A stretch of 64,000 nt of DNA, from contig OY848925.1 in the NCBI GenBank assembly GCA_963693285.1, forward strand, positions 7,091,679-7,155,678, in the 5' to 3' direction. Under the pieces are notes generated by a model. The model saw nothing but the letters and a program-made list of their open reading frames with translations. It had not been told where the DNA came from and searched no databases. The first letter of the stretch is position 1. Each line of letters opens with the position of its first letter. Position numbers and translations under genes: made by a program. The stretch is from Xestospongia muta (lineage: Eukaryota > Porifera > Demospongiae > Haplosclerida > Petrosiidae). Of the stretch, positions 1 to 17,530 are shown one piece after another.

Positions 1-2159
1 ATTGATTTACTGGCTAAACATCAACTTTATATCAGTGACTCTGGTCTGATTGCCAAATATGGTAAAGCAAAGGCATCTGAGGGTAATTTAAGACCACGAG
101 AGCGATGTTGCAATAAAGCTTTTGCATTTTTGTTCTCTCATATCGTCACCTTGAGTTGGGTCCTGGCCTACATCAGTCTTAACATAATTCTATGTATAAT
201 TGGAGTTTTGACTGAAAAAAGAAAAGGTTGGAGTAAAGTTTCATACGGTACTGGTCCAGTATTAAGTATGAATTGTGTTTTAATCCTATTACCTATGATG
301 TATAGTCTGATCCATATCTTCAGAGGAAGTTCCTTTCTAATGAAGGTAATATAATATCATTAATACAACATTGACTTATTATCATTATAGATTCTTCCAT
401 TGAAGCATTCTTTTCTATTTCATATCATTATTACAATGGGTATTATCTTCTGGAGTACAGTACACATAGCCACTCATTTGTGTTCATTTGATAATATCGA
501 TGAAAATGGAACATCACATGATAACTTTGAAGAAAATATCAAGACTCATCTTATGCCATTAATCACTGGCATTAGTGCTATCTTTATAATAATCATATTG
601 ATAGTGTCATCTATTAAGCAATTACGATCGTTATGTCAATTTATTGGTTTCTACAGTCTACACTGGATAGGCATAGCTCTATTTTATATTCTCCTGGTTC
701 TTCATGGCAAAAACTATTATAATCCTTCTTTTTGGAAATGGTTACTACCAGTTCTCTTTGTCTACCTGCTGGAGAGGCTATATCATTATTGTGTGGTTAC
801 CAAATACTCTGTTGTTTTACAAAGAGCCGCACCTTATGATGAAATGTCAAGAACCACAAAAATAGAAGTGAAAAAACCAAAACATTACAAGTTTATACCA
901 GGACAATATCTCCTCATCAATATTCCTCAAATAGGTAAATTTTTATATTTGTTATGCATTGAAGTATCAATAATTCTTGTAGGATATTTTAACTGGCAGC
1001 CATGTAAAATAGCTTCAACAAACAAAGAAAAAGTAAGTCAATCATTAACAGAAAGTATTTTTAAAAGTTACTTGTTCCAAATTAGGCACTAACATTATAT
1101 GTACCTCATATTGGCAATGCCTGGATTGAAAAGGTCTTTAAAACTTTCATGAGTAATCCAATAAAACCAACAGCTGATGACCAAACAATTCCAGTCCTTA
1201 CTGTCAATATAACTAATCCGTAGGTTATCTGGTAACACATTCAATGATGTATATGTACATTAGATATGGAGTAGGAGCAAATGTTGTCTTTGATTATAAA
1301 GTAGCTGTTCTTGTGTGTGGAGGAGATGGACCACTTACATGTCGTAGTATTATACAGACATTTTTGGAATATAGGAAAGGCTCAAGTTGTCATTGTGGGT
1401 AAGTTTCTCCTTAATACATTTTAATTGATTATAATTATACTTTTATTTTCTCAGATGTCATCCACAATTAACTAAGTTATATTTTGTATGGGTCACACCA
1501 AGTGGCAATGATAATGAGGTACAAATAATTAAATTTTATTAAATTATAGGAGTCATTCTCTTCTTTAATATTAGTGGTTTACAGACTATCTGAGTGAATT
1601 AACCGAAGATGAAAACTTGAAGAAATACCTTGATATTCGCATTTTCTTGACTAATATTAATAGTCCTCCTGATGAACTAGCATCAGCTTTACTCCACTTA
1701 GCTTTAAAAACAGGAGGTCCAGCATTGTCCGTTCGACGTCCTTCTCAACCACAATTAAGCAAACTTTATGCGTATACATCTTATGGTATTCCTGATTTTG
1801 AAAATCTGCTTGATTGTAAGTTTTTATTATCTACCACAATCAATGTTATATATCTATATAGTTGTATCAATGCAACAAGGGACGGCCTCTGATAAGGGAA
1901 TGGAATGTGGGGTCTTCACTGCCGGTGATCTGCCACAAACTGTTAAAAAAGACCTACTTCATTATTGTGCCATATGCTCCAAAAAGAAAGGACCACCTAT
2001 TACAAACACTCCAGCAGACTCACCATACAAGTAAGAACTAAGACTTCCTTATAATTTGGTTCAATTTGATATAGGCAACCTGTGGACTCCTCATCTGAAC
2101 TGGAACAAGTACCAAGAGAATGGCATATTACTTTTACACAGCAAACACTAATTCTTTAG
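1..2159 (+). CDS. NADPH oxidase (NOX)-like flavocytochrome, 5' truncated by window
   Basis: NOX enzymes are membrane flavocytochromes that move electrons from NADPH via FAD and two haems to oxygen, giving superoxide or peroxide. The window starts inside the gene. Exons can be joined across short GT-AG introns (for example 346-391 and about 1219-1262). The ferric-reductase transmembrane part is clear: one helix has His residues in the order H-x13-H-x3-H (ending in HIATHL), matching the NOX TM3 haem ligands, and a later helix has LHWIG...VLHG. A FAD/NADPH reductase-like tail follows, ending in VFTAGD and a TAG at 2157-2159. Oddities: the FAD motif HPFT reads QPCK; the GxGxxP nucleotide motif reads GGDGPLT; the second His pair is 14 residues apart where NOX2 has 13. 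It may be a diverged or inactive paralogue. Convergent with the next gene. Family call firm, subfamily not assigned. Confidence 0.75.
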
Positions 2160-2197
2160 ATAAAATAAAGAACACATTACACGGACAACATTACTAT

Positions 2198-2974
2198 TTA
2201 TCTAAAGTTGTGTGATATTATTTTAATTTTTTTAGCGTAATCCTTTGACAGCATGAATGACTTGATTAATATACCTAATTAAGTAATTATTACAAGAACA
2301 ACAGAGTTATATAATACCTGTATAATTTAGACCACCAACTAGTGGGAGGGGCAGTGTTGCTTGTGTCACATGACTTGACTGAGTTATAACAATATCATTA
2401 TGTCTTAAGATGATGCATAACTCACAATTATCAGACTTGATCTTTTTTGCTGGAGAATAAAACGATGCATTATGTTCTAAAGAGCGTTTACGAGAATGTT
2501 CTTGCTGTGTCACAGGAGATAGAACTAAAACAATAGTCATTTTATAAATAACTAGTTCATGATGTCCTTCAAAGATTTGAAGAGACTGTCCAGTTGACCA
2601 GGGTGTTAATTCTATGATGTCATAATGATGTAATACAATATGTAACGATACTCACTTGGAAACACATCAACATAATTTCCATGAATTGGTAAAAGAGTGT
2701 TAGAATTTTGAAGAGTAGTTAAAATATATTTAGTAATTTTCTATAGCAACAATGATATTACAAATATTATAACACTATCACGTACTGTGATTTCATCTTG
2801 AGTGGCTTGTAAGCTCAGTAGTTGCAGTATCTGATCTTCATGTTCCTCACTATTTAGTACTATATAATATTATTTAGTGCAGTAAACTTAATGTTACCTT
2901 GTACGATATTTGAGTTTAAAGACAACATCTCCAAACAAATAAACAAACGATTCTGGTAGAGTTTTCAATTCCAT
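2198..2974 (-). CDS. Unrecognised small multi-exon gene
   Basis: I do not recognise this protein. An ATG at 2972-2974 opens MELKTLPESFVYLEML; short introns with GT-AG borders link further exons (VLNSEEHEDQILQLL, then KITKYILTTLQNSNTLLPIHGNYVDVFP, then ELTPWSTGQSLQIFEGHHEL) into a longer exon at 2329-2540 that holds a basic stretch, SPAKKIK, which could be a nuclear localisation signal. The 3' end is the weakest part: splicing at the GT after NYTG to an AG near 2285 gives a stop at 2198-2200, but another 3' exon is possible. Total about 180 to 200 residues, with no transmembrane segment. It is convergent with the NOX-like gene and starts about 90 bp from the divergent gene at 3066. Confidence 0.45.
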
Positions 2975-3065
2975 GTGGATTTGAGGAAAGACTTACCGCC
3001 CCTAGCTAATTAATCTAGTAATTAGTTGCTATGGTAACACGCTTTCACGTATATGTCTTCAGATC

Positions 3066-3346
3066 ATGAACATTGAAAGTTGGTGTGCTGTGGAATGCAA
3101 TTCCAATCAACAATGGACTAGAGCTGAACGTAAACATTGTCAAAATGCTTTTAGCAGTTCTGTTTTTGATTCCAGTGAAGCTCAGAGACATACTTTGGGA
3201 CGATCTGATTGGTCAACAACAACCAATGTTGATATCAAGGTAGACAACATTAAGAAAAAAAGATCATTTCCTCAAAAATGTGAGTTATTATAATATATTG
3301 CAGTCATTATGATAATGATTTTATAGATTATACGAGCTTAAAATGA
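3066..3346 (+). CDS. Unrecognised 77-residue protein, two exons
   Basis: Exon 1 (3066-3279) opens MNIESWCAVECNSNQQWTRA and exon 2 (3327-3346) adds YYTSLK and a TGA; the joined frame is 234 nt, and the intron 3280-3326 has a GTGAGT donor and a TATAG acceptor. The protein is hydrophilic, rich in Ser, Asn, Gln and Lys, without signal peptide, membrane segment or motif that I can name. Its stop lies 2 bp from the stop of the convergent GPATCH11 gene, so the two transcripts must overlap at their 3' ends. The start is the first ATG downstream of a divergent neighbour. The tidy two-exon structure is the main support; function unknown. Confidence 0.5.
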
Positions 3347-3348
3347 GA

Positions 3349-4285
3349 CTACAGTTGATGATCTTGTCTTGTATCTCCTGGACAAATCTGTAATATGCTG
3401 TCTTCATCTAATAAGATAATAAACATGACTCCTGTCATTATTAATATTAACAAAGTTTCTTACCACAGTATGTAGTACCACACCATAAACAATAATAATA
3501 ATTTGAACGTAAATATTCTGTTAATAAACTCAATTGTTCCTCTTCCTAATATACAATAATATTAACAACTAATTAATAAGTAATTAGAACACTTACGTCA
3601 GGAACATCCTCCTCCTCATCTTCATACCCTTCATTAGGCCAATACCAACTAATTAGAGGTTCAGTAAAACCCTGTTAATTACATGATTATAATTACTAAT
3701 AAATATATTGTACATACGTTAATTTCATCAAGATGTTGACAACTTTGTTTACTCTTATATAAGTCCATTCTGATTTGTCGCTGTGAGATAAGACCACGTT
3801 GATGACCTTGATAAATTTGAAGTAATTGGTGTTCTTGTTCCTTTTGTTTTTCTTGTGATTCTTTTACATGTTCTTCTCTACCAAGTCCTTGTCTGTCTTA
3901 AAATAGAACCACTCAATATACTCCTAGCAATATCACTGACTCTCACCTCCTTTTACTACTAGCGGTAATGGATCTGTACGACCAGTTCCTATATTATGGA
4001 TGATATAGTGATGTCATAATGACATCGTGATAAACCTGATTTCCCTAATGCACCTCCTGGTCTATAGCCCATCTTATGTAACATTTCAAAGCCTTTATTA
4101 TCTTCAGAGATGGGTGTGGCTAAACCTTGAGTACGTACTGTTGACTCAAGCTCGTGTTTTAACTGTTTCTTTGTCTTGATAATCTTATTAGTTTGAGAGG
4201 GTCTTTTTCTTCCTTTGTTTTTAGCGTCTGGAAGTTCTGTTATAAAGACATCCGACATATAGTCTAACTCTTCTTCTTCTGCCAT
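3349..4285 (-). CDS. GPATCH11: G-patch domain protein 11 (GPATCH11/CCDC75-like)
   Basis: The protein opens MAEEEELDYMSD, the same acidic start as vertebrate GPATCH11, and has a G-patch core reading NKGFEMLHKMGYRPGGALGK. G-patch proteins typically bind and stimulate DEAH-box RNA helicases. After the G-patch come a charged helical stretch (REEHVKESQEKQKEQEHQLL), a conserved SCQHLDEIN...WYWPNEG segment, an acidic run and a C-terminal CLWCGTTYCDE...CPG...DHQL module like the cysteine-containing end of the human protein. Four or more introns of about 45 bp are needed, all with GT-AG ends. The start ATG at 4283-4285 is chosen because it gives the family N-terminus. Stop at 3349-3351. The kinase gene upstream on the same strand ends 120 bp away. 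Confidence 0.88.
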
Positions 4286-4405
4286 AATTAAAGGGGCGTG
4301 TCTAGTGATAATTCTTATTAAATAATACAATAAAAACAACATATAACACGAGATTGACAAATGAATGATCTAAAAAAGCATTTAAACTTGAATATGCATG
4401 TATGT

Positions 4406-7400
4406 CTAGAGACTGGGAGGGACAAAAGTGTCCAAGTTAAAAGGTGTATCATTATTATCATCTGTGAACAAGGGATCATACAAATCTAATATACTGGAAC
4501 TGTTTGAACTGTCAGAGTAACAGATATTAGAGTAACAATCTTCCCCTCCATAAGTTGGATAATAAGGTAGGCTTTGAACAGAACCAGTAGGAGAAGAAGC
4601 ACTTTGACGAGCTAATTTTGGAGTAGTTGGTCGAGATGTAGGAGCACTTGTTGTCACATCAATTTGAGGTTCAAGAGATCCTCGGCCACTATGTGGGCGT
4701 GGCCTGACTATAGTTGGGCTGGGTGTGGCTACTAGCATTGATGTTCGATTTGAAATATCAACGGACTGTCGAGGTGATAAGGATGCTCCTGTAAAGGATT
4801 GTCGTGGAGATATTTGAGTATGATTTTCAGGAGATGATGAGAATCCACTTTTAATGGAGCTAACAGTATCACTAAATAATGAATCCACTGATGTCGTGGG
4901 AACTGAAGTAGTGACTGCATTTGACAAAGGATCTAGATCAGCTAAAATTGATCTTGTTTGTGCAGGTATTGTCATAGAATTATCAAAATCAATTAAATTC
5001 TGTACATCAAAACTGCCTCCTGAGACATCAGATATTGAACTCTCTTTGCCTGAGTCTTGTGAGTGGGTGGAGTCAGTTGATAGTAATACTTTGGGACTCA
5101 TTGGACTACTGTCCATAGAACCACGTTTTACAGAAGGATGATATCCAATAGGAAGTTGAAATGAATGAGGAAAAGATAAACGAGAAGAGGTTTCTATTAA
5201 CATAACTAATACATATATGAGTAAAGGACACTATACTTACCAGTGGCTGGAGCTGCAGGAAGAAGATAAGGTACAGTACGAGGATCACTGGTTGTACGAT
5301 CACGTACATGACCACTTAAATACGGAGACAACTGTTCAGCTTCAGTTTTATGAGTCTTTTCACGAAGAGATGTTCCTCTTTTTTCCATACGGTTGCCATA
5401 GCGACGTGGTAAAGGAGAAGTTTTACCAGGAGCATTACTAATTTCTAATGTGACAGATATAATGAAGGGGTGTGGTCAATAAATAAATTACCTGTAGTTG
5501 TATCTGACGACTGACGTTTATGCCTTCCCAAATGAGGTAATGAACTTCGATGTTCTCCTGTTTTTAATGGTTTACCTAGAATACAATACCAGTTAAACCA
5601 GTTATCACAAATCAACTTTGTTACTTTCAAGGTCTCTTATTTTGGCTTGTAATTCATGAACTATTTGTTCATGTTTAGCAAGTGAGTCACCACTCCCAGA
5701 CTTTGAACGTCGTGGCTCACGACTTGATGATAACCACTCAATGAGTTTACGTGGAGAGAAGCGCTTTATTCTTGGGGGTCGTTTCTATAAATAACAAGAA
5801 TATCAGTGAAATTCTAAAAATATAACTACAATATGTTGCTATTAATAGCAACAGTTATACTTTTCCAAATATGGTAATAAATTGAATTATCAACTTTCAT
5901 TATGATACCTCTCTTTCTGTAGCCAGCTCTTTTAAATGTTCCTGAACTTTGTCCATCATTTGCACTAAATTTTGCTCTTTTTCCTCTAACTCCTTTTTCA
6001 TTTCTTCAACTCGCATCTCCTGAATTTTCATACGATTCATTAAATCTTTTTCTTTAATTTCCAACTCCTGTTATTAACAACTAATTAATAACATCATTTA
6101 TAATCAGGACACTTACTGTTTCAATTTTCTTGAGCTCTTTAAATCGTTTTTGTATTTCAACTTTCCATGTACTTTGTAGTGATTTAAATTCTTCATCTGA
6201 CGTATGACTAAATTCTGATTGCTGTATTTGTGATAGAGTTATGAGAACTTCATGAAATGATGGTCTCTCTGAATGTTCTCTTTTCCAACAACCTACAGTA
6301 TATAAACTAATACAATAAACAAAGGTGGAATTAACTCACAACTCATTAATTGTTCAAGTGACTTGGGGCAATGTTCCGGTATGGGTAATGTCAAAGTACC
6401 ATGTCCAACTCCATATGCAACAACAAACATATTTAGACCACTATATGGCTTTTCACCAGTTAGAATCTCCCATAATACAACACCAAAACTAAATTATCCA
6501 ATAATAATAATAAAGGAAATTATATTTAATTTAAGGGTCTTACCTCCAAACATCACTCTTTTTAGAGAATTCTGAGGAGCGTATAACCTCAGGTGCCATC
6601 CACGGATATGTACCTGCTCCACTTAAATGAGTTGTATTTTCGATTTCTTTGGCTAAACCAAAGTCTGTAATTTTAATAATGTTTGCTCCCAAATTGTCAG
6701 GGTTGACCTCATACTGTAAGAGAACTAAAAGACAGGATCGTGAAAGCAAAATTCTTACACAACAAGGAAATACCATATATGGTATTCTCAATCCATACAA
6801 CTAACATAATAATTATACAAACACATTACTTACTATTACTAGATTTTAAATCACGATGTATTAACGAAGGACTAGCCTGATGATGTAAGTATTCCATTCC
6901 TTCTGACACTTGTCTACTCCAGTCAAGTATGACATCAATAGATAGTGAAATGTTACGTTCATGTAATACTTTAGACAATGGACCACCACGTGCATACTCC
7001 ATTACTAAACAGACGTCTTTAACAAGACACACTCCAACTAAAGCACATATATTTTCATGAGCTAAATGAGCAAACTTTTCTGCTTCAGATAATACTTCAG
7101 TAATCACTTTAACAGTATCAAAACTAGTTTGCCGAGCTACTTTAACAGCGACATCTTCTCCTTTATATGAGGCACGGTAGACTTTACCAAATCCTCCCAT
7201 ACCAACTACTTCACCTAACTGGACTTCATCTGAAGGAATTTCTAATGGATATCGATGGAGGTCAACCTCTTCTTGTGTAAAATCACCAGAAACAGAGGCT
7301 ACCACTTTTACACTAGTAGCTGGAAATATGCCAATTTGGCCATGACTATTTCTGCCAGTCCACCATCCAATATTACGAGACACGACTGTATCTTTAGATA

Positions 7401-7731
7401 TAATTTCAATTCTTTCTCCAACAGTTAGTGTTAACTCATCACAATATAAACCCTTGAAATCACCAATAACAATACCAACACTTCGAAGTGATCGTCTCTT
7501 AGAAACATTAACTGACTTGACTGACTCTGTACGAACAAATCTTTTTGATGGCGCTACAACTTGAGGTGAACGAGAGAGCGCCATTGCCGATAAGTTAACA
7601 GCTACTGTATCTACTGGAGTCGTAGCTACGGTTGCATTACCACTTGAACTTGACGTCTTTTGTCCATCTTGAGTAGAGGGAGGTAGATCTGTAATAGTAG
7701 CATTAGATAAGTACTCCTCTTCTACAGACAT
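4406..7731 (-). CDS. Mixed-lineage-type MAP kinase kinase kinase (SH3-kinase-coiled coil)
   Basis: A MAP3K of the mixed-lineage kinase type, which activates JNK/p38 cascades. The order is: Ser/Thr-rich N-terminus; SH3 domain (GDFKGLYCDELTLTVGERIEI...GWWTGR...GIFP) at about residues 90-150; kinase domain with glycine loop GMGGFGKVYR, VAVK lysine, catalytic HRDLKSSN, DFG (ITDFGLAKE) and MAPE; then a long Glu/Lys-rich coiled coil in the place of the MLK leucine zippers (RMKIQEMRVEEMKKELEEKE); a basic patch; and a long Ser/Thr/Pro-rich tail ending DTFVPPSL. I do not see a clear CRIB motif, so MAP3K9/10/11 identity is not claimed. Start is ATG 7729-7731: an in-frame TAA lies upstream with no other ATG between. 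The kinase domain is split by introns, including one just after SSN. Divergent from pecanex. Confidence 0.85.
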
Positions 7732-8092
7732 ATTGAGAGAATTAATCACAATCTTTATTGAGAATTGTTAAATTTCCTTTCTTGTATACCTGGAATGAAT
7801 GAAGGCGTGTTCATCATATGTTAACCGTATTGTTCTAATTAATCGTAGTAGTATTATTACTAGAGATAGTGTGTGTGTCAGCAGGTCAGGTCAGGTCTGT
7901 TCAGGAAGAAAGGGAAACTATTTCTTCTTTTTTTCTGGATCAACAGAGTTATTGACATTCGACTGTAAGTAAATTGTATCATATATAATAACGTATATAT
8001 TAACTGGGTAAGGGGCATTAAATAGATATTTTGTATAATTATGTTAATAATCTGATATCTTATTTTTGTCATCAGTTACCTGTTACTGAACA
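7732..8092. promoter_or_regulatory. Shared upstream region of the kinase and pecanex genes
   Basis: This stretch separates two divergent start codons, so it must hold both 5' untranslated regions and both promoters. It contains a short direct repeat of CAGGTCAGGT and a T-rich run, but no TATA box or known operator that I would assign. No coding signal is seen. Confidence 0.4.
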
Positions 8093-14760
<6,668 letters not shown>

Positions 14761-14865
14761 CATTTACAAACACAATGAAATATATTAATGTCTAGTCTGT
14801 ATATGTGTGTGTGTGTATTTAACTGTTATTACTTTCTAGCACATACTAAAAACAGCACTATCGTT

Positions 14866-16835
14866 TTAGACTTGAGTTAGGGCACTTATAGTAGCTCGAA
14901 GAATATTAAGTTGATTCTATAACAGAGAGACATTATGAGACGTCTCTCTAACATTAACTTACTTTAGCGTGTTTAAGTTGTAACTCAGTCAGTTCAACCT
15001 ACATTATATACAATGACTATATCATAAATAGTTGTTACAATCTTACCAAATTCTTCCTAAAGGCCTGAATACGACGTCCTTTAAAATTAGTCAGCTCTGA
15101 TGCAAGAATATCATAGTCATCATCACATTATAGGAGAACTAACCTTGTTTTCCATTTTCTGAGAGTTTATCAAACTTTTCTGTGCAATTTTTCTGTGTTG
15201 CTTCAGCCTACAAAATACATGTAAAGTTGTAAACACATATATGTATTATAATTATAATTATATATATATATATACATATATATAATTTATATATATATAT
15301 AATATGTAACTCACTTCAGTGACACCTTTGTTCTTTGCCCGAGCTTGTTCTAACTTTTTGTTTGAGGCCTCAAGATTTGCCAAACTTCTCATACGACGAT
15401 AGAGCAAATCCTGAGATTGTTATAAAGTAAATAATTAAACATTTCTTTTACTTACAAGAGCAGCTTGAGAGTCTCGCTCGTAATATCGTAGAAGATCAGA
15501 ACATTTAAGGTCTTCATCAGATGAAACACGACCTTCTAATTTCTATGATACAGAATGGTATATCATGTGATAGTCACATGATTATCTTACCCTCAATTTC
15601 TCAAAAGTGTCACTTGTTTTACGATAAATTCTATTACATAATATATGTGAACCAGTAAATTAGTGAATATGGTCAACTAACCCAGAGAGTGGGTCATCTT
15701 TAGTCATTGGTAAAAGAGCAAGATATGAAGCTACTCCAATAAATGTGTCAGCTACTCTTTTGTGAGCTTTTGTCATACGATCAGCTGTTTTAGTTGACAG
15801 AAGGACTCTTAATGTTATACAGTAATATAATTGTACAACAATGAATGTACTTACTGGATATGATAATCTGATAGAAATCGTTTCTCAGTTTCAAACCACG
15901 GATCAACATCTTTGTGGTTCTTTAAAATGATGTTTTCGTCCATACTTTTAGAAAAACCTTTAAACAAACTTCCCAAGCGTTCTCGAGTGTTTTTAGTTCG
16001 TACTCGTAACTATGGTAACATGTAATTATTGCAACAATAATATAAACAGACTTACATCTCCTTCAAATTCCAGAAAAGTTTGAAAATTATAATCTTGTCT
16101 AAATGTTGGATGAGCAGATAGACGTTGCAAAAATACTTCATGCATAGCGACAGTCTTTTTGAATAAAGCCAGATACTCTCTAAAAGATATCACAATATAG
16201 TTGATTGATATGATGATGACTTACGCTTCAAGTTCTTGTTTCATTTTAGTATACTCTTCTTTTGTCATTGTATCTTCACCTAAAAATAGTGTTAAATTGT
16301 AGAACTGATATAAAAATAGAGCTTACCCTCCCTTAGTTTCGCTAACTTTTGTCGTGGTTCATCAAAATCCGGACGAGGCGGAGCAGGTGGGATCTAAGGT
16401 TCTTATTATAAAATGTTAGTTGGTACCTACTTACAATAAAACCAGCAAAATCTTCATTCTCAACAAACTGGCTATGAAGCCATATAAACTCTTCATGCTC
16501 TCGAACAACAGAAAAGTCGGCCTTTTTAAATGATTTCAGTGTTGTCTATTATAATAGTCATTGACATCTTATAATGTGGACACACCCACCTTAGTATGGA
16601 CAGTAAACTTAACCCTTTCCTGTTCACTCAGAGCATCAGAGATATCGATAACTAATGAAGTATCTTTACTTAAATCTACAGTTACTGCCTGCAATAATAG
16701 ATATGATCACTGTTCACAGATAGAGCAATACCTTAGGTTTAGAAGGAGGAGTGGCTGGTGACTCATCACCTCCAGTAGCCTGTGAAAAGAGAGTAATGTT
16801 ATACACATTATAAAACGAAACAATTGAAATACCAT
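14866..16835 (-). CDS. SNX6: Sorting nexin 5/6-type PX-BAR protein
   Basis: SNX5/6 proteins pair with SNX1/2 in the ESCPE-1/retromer-linked coat that forms endosomal tubules for retrieval to the Golgi. The protein opens [17 protein letters not shown] after a first intron placed directly behind the ATG. The PX domain reads [41 protein letters not shown], and the SNX5/6-specific [12 protein letters not shown]. Next comes [17 protein letters not shown] followed by the BAR-domain helices, ending [13 protein letters not shown] and a stop at 14866-14868. Start codon at 16833-16835. An intron near 15240-15305 holds an (AT)n run. SNX5 and SNX6 are close, so the symbol denotes the subfamily. Its start is divergent from the DPY30 transcription unit. 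Confidence 0.9.
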
Positions 16836-17161
16836 CTTAATAATTGAGACTAGTTTATAGAAGATGAATGGATCTGTCGAGGAACGCCCTTCTTTCTCTG
16901 TGGAAGATCACGTGGTAAGCAAAGGGTGGATATTAATTTACGGAAGTAAACGGAAACATTCTATAAATTTATACAGAATAGATTGGCAAATGAAAATTTA
17001 ATTCCCGTATACTATAAACTAATACCCCCTCCCAATTTTCAAGGTTTTTGCAAAAAGCTGTTTCTATTTGAGGTCTTTAGAGTAGTCTTCTGCACGAACC
17101 AAAGTGAAGTCAAAAATTACCACTATTTGAGAAGTAAATTACTATTAGTGTTTCTGTTGCC
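16836..17161. promoter_or_regulatory. Intergenic/5' region between SNX5/6 and DPY30, with a possible tiny ORF
   Basis: An ATG at 16864 starts MNGSVEERPSFSVEDHV followed by a good GTAAGC donor at 16915; joining to the AG at about 16978 gives NRLANENLIPVYYKLIPPP before a stop. This could be a micro-gene or an upstream exon of DPY30, but the ATG is only 28 bp from the SNX start, so it may be untranslated leader. No other signal is seen. Confidence 0.25.
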
Positions 17162-17520
17162 ATGGCAACTACTGGCACTGTGGAAGGTACAGGCTTACCT
17201 GAACAAGCTGAAGTAATAAAATATAGCTATGAATAAAACTTAAAACTCTTTTATTAGCAACTAATGGAGTGTGAAGCAGCTGGAGTAAAGCGAGGGATGT
17301 CAAAAGTTGATGTTCAGTCTCTTAGCACTCGGTCCTATCTTGATCATACTGTGGTCCCTATCCTATTAGATGGCATGGCTGTTTTAGCAAAAGAGAGGTA
17401 CAAAGATAGTGCAGTATGTATTATATGATACTTTCTCTTAGACCTCCTGATCCTATTGAATATTTAGCCAGTTATCTTTTAAAACACAAGACAATATATC
17501 AACAACAACCACATAAGTAG
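17162..17520 (+). CDS. DPY30: DPY30 homologue, COMPASS/MLL complex subunit
   Basis: DPY30 is a small dimeric core subunit of the SET1/MLL histone H3K4 methyltransferase complexes, binding ASH2L through its Dpy-30 motif. Three exons: [17 protein letters not shown]; then [19 protein letters not shown] through GMAVLAKER; then [19 protein letters not shown] ending QQQPHK and TAG. The central [20 protein letters not shown] and [13 protein letters not shown] segments are the hallmark helices and match human DPY30 closely. The length of about 97 residues is also right for the family (99 in human). Introns are bounded by GTAATA/TTAG and GTACAA/TTAG. The stop lies 10 bp from the stop of the convergent ammonium transporter gene. 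The ATG at 17162-17164 is chosen because it opens the exon that splices in frame. Confidence 0.92.
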
Positions 17521-17530
17521 TCAGAAATTG

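Noticed and set aside
1..2159. Naming the first gene DUOX, NOX5 or NOX2
   Set aside because: The N-terminus is outside the window, so peroxidase or EF-hand domains cannot be seen, and diagnostic motifs are altered.
4732..5441. Several plus- and minus-strand frames of 60 to 95 residues overlapping the kinase tail
   Set aside because: They are shadows of the low-complexity Ser/Thr-rich coding exon.
4406..7731. Naming the kinase MAP3K9, MAP3K10 or MAP3K11
   Set aside because: SH3, kinase and coiled coil fit the group, but I could not find the CRIB motif that typifies those members.
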